DNA of 21,714 nucleotides from Russula earlei (taxonomy: Eukaryota; Basidiomycota; Agaricomycetes; Russulales; Russulaceae): contig JAGFNK010000793.1 in NCBI GenBank assembly GCA_025769875.1, positions 1 through 21,714 on the forward strand, read 5' to 3'. Below, one piece after another: positions 9,829 to 17,395 of this stretch. The stretch's first letter is position 1. Each line of letters starts with the position of its first letter. The notes beneath the pieces are model-generated. The model ran no database searches. It was not told the DNA's origin and saw only the letters and a program-made list of their open reading frames with translations. The translations under genes and the position numbers were made by a program.

Positions 9829-10047
9829 CAGTGACCCAAAAAACCGTTCAAATGTTTTGTACATTTTCATTGTATTGACCATATCTAGAGAACCACTGCA
9901 GCTAATAATATGTAACTAGGTTTGTTTTCAAGCTCTACATCATAGCTTTGTAATGGTATACTTTATACAGCATAAGCATAATTATTTAGGAATATATAAG
10001 GTATTTTTGCTGGTGTACCCATTTGAACAGTTTTTTGGCCTTGGTAA
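9829..10047 (+). repeat. Left TIR of the Tc1 element with an inner inverted motif
   Basis: Outer end has CCAAAAAACCGTTCAAATG. The inner end, 10020-10038, carries CATTTGAACAGTTTTTTGG, its near-exact inverse complement. These are probably the outer and inner transposase-binding sites. Confidence 0.75.
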
Positions 10048-10189
10048 GTGAATTCATTATTTCTCAGATTAAGATTCATATTCTTTCCCCAGAGGGCTAA
10101 AATCGAACATGGAGGTCATGTGACCTATAATAAACTCAAACTATGTGCAAATAAGCCAAAACAGCTGCTTCTTCTTCACCAACAACATC

Positions 10190-11205
10190 ATGAAGTCTCT
10201 TCTTCCTCATGAAGTCAACTACATCATCTCCCTTCTCCAGGCCAACCATTCAGTTCGTAACATTGCCAAGGCAGCACACAGAAGCATTGGTTCAATCACC
10301 AACATTCGCCAGAAATACCTTCCTGACCTTCCAAAGTCCTCTGGAGGTCATCCTTCCAAGCTCTCTAACCTTGACATCCGCTTTGCCACACACCTTCTTA
10401 GCTCTGGAGAAGCAGATACTGCTCCTCAGGTTGCTAGAAGGTTGGAGGTCATCAAAGAGTCCACTATCTCCAATCAGACTATTCAAAACTACCTTAACAA
10501 GGCAGGCTTGAAGGCAGTTACAAAGAAGAAGAGGCCTTACCTTAAACCAAGTCACTATAGGGCCAGAAAGGACTTTGCAGAAAAGTACCTATACTGGACT
10601 GTGGAGGACTGGAAGAGGGTAATTTGGTCAGATGAGACCAAAATCAATTGTATGGGCTCAGATGGCAAGAAATGGGCTTGGAAAAAAGAGGAGAGCACCT
10701 TTCTGAACGCCTTGTTCAGCCAACAGTCAAACATGGAGGAGGTTCCTTGATGTTGTGGGGCTGCATGTCTTGGGAAGGAGTTGGGCATGCAGCAAAGATT
10801 GATGGAAAGATGGATGCTGAACTTTATTGCAGCATTTTGGAGGATGAACTACTTGCATCTATCAAGTATTTCAAGAAGAAAAGCAAAGATACCCTCTTTC
10901 AACAGGACAATGCCTCTATCCACAAGAGCAGGCTTGCCACATCTTGGTTCCAAGACCACAGAATTCAGGTCATGGACTGGCCAGCTCAATCCCCAGACCT
11001 CAATCCTATTGAGCATCTTTGGGCTCATCTCAAAAAGAAGCTTGCAGCTTATCCAACACCCCCTAAGGGAATCAATGAACTTTGGGAGCGCACACAGCTG
11101 GAATGGGAGGCCATTGATCAAACTGTTGTGCAGAATTTGATAGAAAGTATGCCTAGGAGGGTGGAAGAGGTGTTCAAAGCAAATGGAGGATACACAAACT
11201 ACTAA
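10190..11205 (+). pseudogene. Tc1-family DD34E transposase with one frameshift
   Basis: Cut-and-paste transposase, about 340 residues. ATG at 10190 is preferred because MKSLLPHEVNYIISLL begins the first helix-turn-helix; an upstream in-frame ATG at 10145 also exists. It has two N-terminal HTH regions separated by GHPSKL (in the place of the GRPR-type hook). Catalytic residues are D of VIWSDETK (first frame), D of LFQQDNASIH, and E of SPDLNPIEHLW, with 34 residues between the last two, the Tc1 signature. The frame breaks at a run of six A (10682-10687). Downstream GEHLSERLVQPTVKHGGGS continues in the -1 frame to the stop at 11205. One extra A would restore it, so the lesion is either a single deletion, a homopolymer read error or, less likely, a programmed slip. 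Confidence 0.9.
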
Positions 11206-11228
11206 TTTTTGGCATATACCCTATTTAG

Positions 11229-11447
11229 ATACCAAGGCAAAAAAACTGTTCAAATGGATACACTGGAAGAAATACCTTATATCTTCTTACATAATTATGT
11301 TCATAGTATATATAGTATTTCATTACAAAGCTATGATGTAGAGCTTTAAAACAAGCCCACTAACATGTTATCAGCTGCAGTGGTTCTCTAGATATGGTTA
11401 ATACAATGAAAATGTACAAAACATTTGAACGGTTTTTTGGGTCACTG
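11229..11447 (-). repeat. Right TIR of the Tc1 element with an inner inverted motif
   Basis: Inverse copy of the left TIR. The inner motif is at 11238-11256 (CAAAAAAACTGTTCAAATG) and the outer copy ends at 11447. Confidence 0.75.
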
Positions 11448-11667
11448 TATGTTCTAAAATATTGTCAATAGTATTTACTAATTTGTAACAAATTTTGTTA
11501 TTCAAAATGTTACAGTTTTGTCATTCACATAAGATGATTTCCCAACCAGTGATAGAGGCTGGGTTTCCTCTAATAAGGAAGGGTCCTTCAAGGGCCCTCT
11601 CCAGGAAATGGTTCATGACACCTGTGCTATTGCCACTTTCCTGCATGTTGGAGCAGTAGCAGTTTTG

Positions 11668-12512
11668 TGTTGTGAACCAAGGCCAAGTCCTGGCCATGTG
11701 TCATCCTATTTTACTCAAGAAAGCTCCTTTCACTTCATATCCTTTGTCCACCTCTATTTCCAATGACTGCTCCCTTCTGCAAGCATACATCACAAGGAAT
11801 CCTCATCCCCCAACCCCTGTGGCTCACTCAAGCACCCTCTTCCCTATTTGGGTAATCCACCATGTGCTAGCCACATGGCCACTCATCCACTAAGTTCCAA
11901 AACACTAGAAACTCAGAAGGACTCCTAGACCTCCTAGAATGATCTGCATGATGTCATAAAGCGCCACTAACATGATAGCTGACTGAGCAACCCCACTTTG
12001 ACCTCATATGCTCACTAAGCACTCCACAAGTGATATCATTATGATGTCATTACTCCACAGTCTCCCTAATTGTCCTGAGTCACCCATAGGTCTGACATAA
12101 CAAGTTTATGCCCTCAGAATCCAATTGGAGCAGTCCAAAAAGTCTGAGTTATTTTCTATAGTTCGTTCTCAGACTTGTAACTAGTATATAAGTCCCAATG
12201 TAGCATGGCAGTTGTCAGACTGTCCATTTGTGATACTCTCATCCTCCAGGGTACTCCCCTGTGACTGCTCTGTTTAAAGACTCCCTTGTTCCCAAGGTAC
12301 TCTTCAAACAACTGCCTTGCTTAAAGCCCCCTCACTGCACTGGCTTCCAACCTTTGCCTTTGCCTCTTGCAACATGTACCAGTCCCCATCTGGTACCTCC
12401 TCATCATTTGGCTCATCCTCTTGTTCAACATGTTATGCGCCACCTATCATCTGTTCTGACCCTTGCCCACCTGCTCCTGAGTCCTTATTGATCAGCAGTA
12501 CATGTCTTGACA
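11668..12512 (+). mobile_element. Family-B LTR B1 (845 bp), CpG-poor copy
   Basis: Begins TGTTGTGAACCAAGGCC and ends ATGTCTTGACA. TATA box TATATAAG at 12185-12192, then CAGACTGTCCATTTGTGATA as in B2 and B3. The flanks TTTTG and GGAAG do not match, so it is not a clean solo insertion; rearrangement or truncation has removed a partner. It faces away from the B fragment at 7935-8058. Confidence 0.82.
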
Positions 12513-13554
12513 GGAAGGGCACAGCTGATTAATTGATTCAATATGTGGAAGAGGACATGGTTCTTGGTTCTTGTGAACACCAGAAGCTTTCCAATGGTTG
12601 GCTGATCTCCTACTTATCATCACATTGAAACTTGCTCTTGTCCCTCCTTACAACTTTGTATATATAAGTGTGATTGTTTCTCCAGCATAGCAACAAAGTG
12701 GAATCACAAGGAATGTTGTGCATGAATGCAGCATCATGCATGACAATGCCAAAAGGTGCCCGACAGCAGCCCACTGTCACTCACCATGTCACTCTGACCT
12801 ACCAAGCCACCCCTTAATTGTTTGCCATTGTTCTCCACCACTGTACATGAAGGCTCACAGCCCACCATTGCTTCACCTTGCCTTGCCCATTCATGTGTGA
12901 TTGCAGTCACTGCCCCAATGCATGCCTCATGTCATTGTTTTGATTTATTCTCTCTCAGTCAGACTCACTCTATACCTTGCATTCCAATGGTGTAGACTTG
13001 CTTCCCTGTCTCTATTTTGCTCATGCTGTCACTGTTCCTCTTGCACCTCAACTTTTCAAATCATCAATCACCACCTCCCAGTCCGATGGATGCCAAGGAA
13101 GATGAGTCAACTGCACCTGTGGCTCAAAACAAGGCAAGCTGTGCTCCTCACCTTTGTCTTTGTCTATCACCTCACTTTGTCCTGACTGCCCCCTCAGACA
13201 AACAAAACAAAGATGTGCTATGGGAACTGTTGTTCTCTCTTCCTGCACACATCAATCATCACCGTGTCTATCAATACCTCCTGATCTTGTTTGCTGCAGA
13301 CTTTGGGATGATGTTGGGGCAGTCTATCCAGATGCCATCAAAGTCATTGTCCAACATCCCCCTCTCTCTGGTACCAATGCGACTGAACATGATGTCCTCC
13401 TCCTTTGGTGTCCTGCCACCACTGCTTCCACCAAGTCATGGACAGATGGCCCAGCTCTTCATCTGCAACCTGAGTGGACAAGCTGACCAAGATGTGGCCC
13501 TCCAATAAATATAAATGTGTGTATATGTCCCCCATGCTCTCTGATCATGTGGTG
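12513..13554 (+). other. Unclassified retroelement-like stretch
   Basis: Low-CpG sequence that is not an LTR copy of the families seen here. A TATA-like TATATATAAG at 12659-12668 is followed by a pyrimidine-rich leader (about 12770-13085), an ATG-led open frame (next entry) and an AATAAA at 13504. This order resembles the 5' part of an LTR element or a small gene. No LTR borders or target duplications could be placed. Confidence 0.35.
13088..13488 (+). pseudogene. Unrecognised ORF, probably frame-shifted
   Basis: From ATG at 13088 one frame reads MDAKEDESTAPVAQNK and continues through KDVLWELLFSLP to about 13290. A second frame then looks more protein-like, with WDDVGAVYPDAIKVIVQ, EHDVLLLWCP and a TGA at 13486-13488, just before AATAAA. 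An indel near 13200-13295 or an intron would join them. I recognise no domain; a gag-like protein of an unclassified retroelement is one possibility, a decayed host gene another. Confidence 0.3.
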
Positions 13555-14043
13555 TGTCACAAGAACCAGTACATCGGACCCAGACCGGCAACCAGACAAG
13601 CCTACCCAGACATGACTCGTGTTTCCTGTGCATTCCTATGACTCACTTGCCTCACATGTACCATATGTTTCCCGCATGTTCTAGTATGATTGCCTCATTG
13701 CTACCTCATGAGTACTATTTGATATAGTATCCTGTATGTATATAAACTGTTGATTGACGAGGACAAGCCTCAAGCTTGTTCTCTTGTGAAATCTCACTGG
13801 ATTCAGCTTCGGAACTGTAGGCCTGCAGGCAATCAAGCAATTGTCTCAGAAACTCCTTGATCTCTCTAAGTCTTCGAATGTGAAGACTTATCTATCGCAT
13901 TTCCTCTCCACGGTACACATCAGCCTTCGCTGTGTTGTCACCGAGAACCCCAAATCTCACGAGAACTTGTCATCTCGCTCGACTCAGTGCGCATGTCTCG
14001 CACATGAACAATTTGTCAGTGACACCGCCCCCAGTCAGTGACA
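13555..14043 (+). mobile_element. Putative LTR E (about 489 bp), 5' LTR of a truncated element
   Basis: Starts TGTCACAAG and ends CAGTGACA; TGTCAC and GTGACA are perfect inverse complements. A TATA box, TATATAAA, is at 13739-13746. A second possible end, also GTGACA, lies at 14024. A gag-position ORF follows from about 14125. Only one copy is in the window, so the borders rest on the terminal motif and layout alone. Confidence 0.5.
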
Positions 14044-14124
14044 TTAGAACAAGCTTCCTCCCTTCGAACCCTTGATCCCGAATGCACACACACACATCCA
14101 CCCCAAATATACTATTTTTCTCAA

Positions 14125-14747
14125 AATGACTTCCATGGCTAGAGACTGGAGGTTCAAAGGACAAGGAAAATCCCACAGAAGAAGGGCTGAAGAAACTCAG
14201 ATGCCCCTTCAAACTGAACCCAGACCTCGATGACACACTCGTCCCTGAAGCCTTCAGGGAGAATGCTCACTTCTTCAGAGTAGGAGTGAACAGTGTACCC
14301 TGGACCAGGTACTATACCATTTACAGAAAGGCCAAGTTTGGTCTCGGAACCCTCTATGGCATCTGGTTCAAAATCCAACGCCACGAAGACTAATTCGAAG
14401 CCTATCGCATTGCACACTCGGCTTTCAGATTGGTCAACAACCCCCTCAAAGGACTCAACATGGAACAACTCATCAAGTCAGGTGAGCCTATTCCAAACTC
14501 AAAGAACCTGTCGTGCACCCCAACCCCCAGACCCGCACCCACCGAACCTATGGAACAAGAACCTGAGACCATGACACAACTTTTCGTCACGGCCGATGAA
14601 CTGGAAGAACCACCTGCACAAGTTCCTCAACAACTTGTGTCGTCCAGAATGGCACAAGCATACCCATGCCCCTCCCTATTCCAAGGCTTTGGAGGACGTG
14701 GAAGACAACCTCTGAGCCCTGACCCTGACGACTATGACATGCGCGCC
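14125..14747 (+). pseudogene. First ORF of element E, gag-position, truncated by LTR B2
   Basis: Begins near ATG 14125 (MTSMARDWRFKGQGKS). A frame change near 14170 leads into KKLRCPFKLNPDLDD, FFRVGVNSVPWTRYYTIYRK, and FGLGTLYGIWFKIQRHED, then a TAA at about 14390 and continuation NNPLKGLNMEQLIKSGEPIP, proline-rich TPTPRPAPTEP and PDPDDYDMRA up to 14747, where LTR B2 begins. Its position right after an LTR suggests Gag, but I see no zinc knuckle or known capsid motif. The frame break and stop make it non-functional. Confidence 0.5.
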
Positions 14748-15578
14748 TGTTACGAACCAAGGCCAAGTCCTGGCCAAGGATTGTCCTATTTTACTCAAGA
14801 AAGACCTCTCTCACTTTGCATTGCCGACTCCCTTCCATTTTCTGGGCTATCCCTCCTGTGGTACAAGATATTGCTATTGCAAAAGCACTCTAACACGACC
14901 AGGCACCGGTTTCCTAATCGGGTAATCATCGCGTGGTAGCCACATGGCCACCCAGCCACCATGGACCCGAAACAGCGGCACAAACTCTTAGAAACTGTTG
15001 CATAAATCATCTGACATCATCAAGGCTCCAATGACATCATGGCTGACTGAGCGACTCCACAGTGACCTCATAGGCTCACTAAGCGCCCCAAAGTGACATC
15101 ATAATGATGTCATCGCTCCACAATGATCAGTAATGCGCTCAGTAAGCCTGAAACTTGGCATAAGCAAGTTTATGCCTCTGTAGTCCTATTGGATGGTACC
15201 AAAGAGTCTAGAATAGTCCCAGTGCTTTGTAATCGACCCTGTACACTGTATATAAGCCCCAATGAAGCATGGCAGTCGTCAGACTGTCCATTTGTGATAC
15301 TCTCATACTCCTGGGTACTCCCCTGCGACCGCTCAGTTTAAAGACTTCCCTCGTCCTCAAGGTACTCTTCAACGACCGCCTTGTCTAAAGCCCCTTCGCT
15401 GCACTGGCCTCCAGCCTTCACCTCTGCCTCTTGCAACACTTACCAGTCCCCATATGGTACCTCCTTGTCGTTTGGCTCGTCCTCTTGTTCAACAGCCGCC
15501 TTCGCCGCGTACCATCTGTTCCTGACCCTTGCCCACCTGCTCCTGAGTCCTTAGTGATCAGCAGTACGTGTCTTGACA
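14748..15578 (+). mobile_element. Family-B LTR B2 (831 bp), CpG-rich copy
   Basis: TGTTACGAACC to GTGTCTTGACA. TATA box TATATAAG at 15249-15256. U3 carries repeated TGACATCAT motifs, including the near-perfect palindrome at 15094-15112. About 95% identical to B3, in the opposite orientation. The flank before it is GCGCC; no matching duplication occurs after 15578 or after B3, so it is probably the 5' LTR of a truncated element continuing rightward. Confidence 0.85.
15094..15112. promoter_or_regulatory. TGACATCAT palindrome in LTR B2 (ATF/CREB-like)
   Basis: TGACATCAT-A-ATGATGTCA is a perfect inverted repeat around one base. A related TGACATCA lies at 15012-15019; in B3 that position reads TGACGTCA (16877-16884), the consensus site for ATF/CREB bZIP factors. 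B2's form is the CpG-decayed version. Confidence 0.5.
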
Positions 15579-15609
15579 TCTGGACAGTCTCTCATCATTC
15601 TTGTATTGA

Positions 15610-16320
15610 CCAGCCAACGCTCAAGTGTCTACTCCCAACTCCCCCACTCTTGTCAATACCTCCCTACGTCTCCCTTCTCCTCTCCAGCCCACTCCACGCA
15701 CCGCTCTTCGCATCCTCACTGAAGACGTCGATCCGGTTGACACATCCTCACCCCTCAGCCTCTTGTACTCCCCAACGGCTCCCCCATCGTCTCCTACCAC
15801 TGTCCAGCCTATCCCAGACAACTTTGTCCCTGTCGGCACTCCCCCTCCAGCGCAGAACGAGCAACAGCAAGTGGACCGTCCTCCCTTACCTGAAGGCTTC
15901 CTCGACCGTCCCCCTTGCACAGTATTTCGCTTCCATCCGCACCAGTACTTCGTCCTCCCTACCACCAATCGTCGCCAGGAGCAGTGGCGTCCCCTCCACG
16001 ACTTGAATCATCAAGACTACCTTGGACACATCCCTACCTCAGACCAGTTAGCTCGTCGCGCATTCACAGACACCTTCACTACCGCCTTTCGTGCACGCAT
16101 CGTCCACACTTTTGCGGTAGAAACCCTCCAACACTGCCCTTGCCACCCAGTACAATCTCACCCCCTTCGGCATCTGCTCCAACGTCGGGATATACGCCCC
16201 GGACGCTGACTTTCCCCTCGGACGCATCGCTTACATTTTTAACACCTCGTTATTTAGGAAACTACTTACCTTGCCTGCTATTTACCGCCCTGCTTACGAG
16301 GGCTCGTTTTGCTTATCTAT
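15610..16320 (+). pseudogene. Unrecognised ORF between LTRs B2 and B3
   Basis: An open frame with no clear ATG starts after a TGA at about 15607. Proline/serine/threonine-rich N-terminal part (STPNSPTLVNTSL, then VDPVDTSSPLSLLYSP) followed by a more ordered part: PPCTVFRFHPHQYFVLPT, LARRAFTDTFTTAFRARIVH. A frame change near 16125 leads to NLTPFGICSNVGIYAPDADF and GRIAYIFNTSLFRKLLTLP, running to 16320, where LTR B3 cuts it off. Its place after a 5' LTR suggests the Gag of the B2 element, yet it does not resemble the Ty3-type gag attached to the other family-B element at 21224 onward. It may be cargo of a non-autonomous derivative. Confidence 0.45.
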
Positions 16321-17148
16321 TGTCAAGACACGTACTGCTGATCACTAAGGACTCAGGAGCAGGTGGGCAGGGGTCGGAACAGATGGTACGCGGCGTAAAC
16401 GGCGTTGAACAGGAGGACGAGCCAAACGACTAGAAGATACCAGATGGGGACTGGTAAGTGTTGCAAGAGGCAGAGGCGAAGAGTAGAGGCCAGTGCAGCG
16501 AGGGACTTTAAACAAGGCGGTCGTTGAAGAGTACCTTGAAGACAAGGGAAGACTTTAGACTGAGCAGTCGCAGGGGAGTACCCAGGAAGTGGAGAGTATC
16601 ACAAATGGACAGTCTGACGACTGCCATGCTTCATTGGGGCTTATATACAGTATACAGGGTCGATTACAAAGCACTGGGACTATTCTAGACTCTTTGGTAC
16701 CATCCAATAGGACTACAGAGGCATAAACTTGCTTGTGTCAACTTTCAGGCTTACTGAGCGCATTACTGATCATTGTGGAGCGATGACATCATTATGATGT
16801 CACTGTGGGGCGCTTAGTGAGCCTATGAGGTCACTGTGGAGTCGCTCAGTCAGCCATGATGTCATTGGAGCCTTGATGACGTCAGATGATTTATGCAACA
16901 GTTTCTAAGAGTTTGTGCCGCTGTTTCGGGTCCATGGTGGCTGAGTGGCCATGTGGCTGCCACGCGATGATTACCCGATTAGGAAACTGGTGCCTGGTCG
17001 TGTTATAGTGCCTTTGCAATAGCAATATCTTGTACCGCAGGGGGAATAGCCCAGAAAATGGAAGGGAGTCGGCAATGCAAAGTGAGAGAGGTTCTTCTTG
17101 AGTAAAATAGGACAATCTTCGGCCAGGACTTGGCCTTGGTTCGTAACA
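16321..17148 (-). mobile_element. Family-B LTR B3, 3' LTR of the chromovirus
   Basis: 828 bp from TGTTACGAACC (17148) to GTGTCTTGACA (16321) on the minus strand. TATA box at 16647-16640. It directly follows the polypurine tract and lies downstream of pol, so it is the 3' LTR. A TGACGTCA site is at 16877-16884. Its outer end truncates the ORF of the B2 element, which suggests the chromovirus jumped into that element. The partner 5' LTR is outside the window. Confidence 0.9.
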
Positions 17149-17162
17149 TTCATCCCCTCTTT
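17149..17162 (-). promoter_or_regulatory. Polypurine tract of the chromovirus
   Basis: On the minus strand AAAGAGGGGATGAA directly precedes TGTTACG of the 3' LTR, the expected place and composition for the plus-strand primer of reverse transcription. Confidence 0.8.
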
Positions 17163-17395
17163 ATAGACTTGTTGCTCCTGCAACAGTAGGGATTCGTTTC
17201 TTTGGAAGGTGGAGTAGTTTGCATATGAAAAGTCGAAGTCTGTTCGTTCGTGGGGAGTTCTCCCTTGTTCTATGATTTGCTTTGGGGATGGCTGTGGTCG
17301 ATTGGGTGCATGTGGTCGCAGGAGTTCTCTGAAAAGTTCGTTGGTAACAAGGATAAAGGTAGTCATCGACAGAGGTCATGATGAGAGTTGTTGGT
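17163..17395 (-). other. 3' untranslated region of the chromovirus
   Basis: 233 bp between the pol stop and the polypurine tract. An ATG-led frame (17366 down, MTTFILVTNELFRELLRPH) is open through the stretch and into the LTR. It has no recognisable domain and may be chance. Confidence 0.5.

Larger units (their letters stand above)
9829..11447 (+). mobile_element. Tc1/mariner element, 1,619 bp
   Basis: The termini are CAGTGACCCAAAAAACCG and its inverse complement, with the target TA duplicated at 9827-9828 and 11448-11449. The terminal inverted repeats are about 220 bp. One transposase gene (10190-11205) lies inside. It inserted into the right arm of the hairpin MITE; the intact left arm (around 9275-9295) shows the pre-insertion sequence with a single TA. 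Confidence 0.93.
9084..11551. mobile_element. AT-rich hairpin MITE (847 bp without its Tc1 insert)
   Basis: The ends are CACTGGTTGGGAAATCA and its inverse complement, flanked by ATA at 9081-9083 and 11552-11554. Almost the whole element is inverted repeat: 9084 to about 9500 pairs with about 9590-9828 plus 11450-11551, around a centre near 9545. Motifs such as TTGTTACAAAATGATG and GTAACATTTTGAATAAC recur. A start with CACTG and a 3-bp duplication recall CACTA/EnSpm elements, but a 2-bp TA duplication with one extra base cannot be excluded. It has no ORF. Confidence 0.82.
8185..11620 (-). mobile_element. Solo LTR A2, split by a nested MITE and Tc1 element
   Basis: LTR parts at 11620-11555 and 9083-8185 together make about 965 bp, beginning TGTCATGAACC and ending CCCAACA on the minus strand. 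A perfect 5-bp duplication, CCTGT, flanks it at 8180-8184 and 11621-11625. It is the sister of A1 (2449-3410). A1 is uninterrupted at the point where A2 carries the MITE, so it serves as a paralogous empty site. Only about three CpGs remain against roughly twenty in A1. Confidence 0.88.

Noticed and set aside
941..11620. A large inverted segmental duplication covering D1-A1 on the left and A2-D2 on the right
   Set aside because: The copies are in inverted orientation and similar, but each LTR has its own distinct target duplication (TCTTC, CAGCC, CCTGT) and different flanks. Independent insertions of the same families explain them.
14060..14085. tRNA-like TTCGAACCC sequence
   Set aside because: No acceptor stem, D-arm or anticodon arm can be formed around it.
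14748..17148. A single transposon with 830-bp terminal inverted repeats
   Set aside because: The outer flanks (GCGCC and TTCAT) do not match, and B3 is preceded by a polypurine tract and pol, so B3 is the 3' LTR of a separate element.
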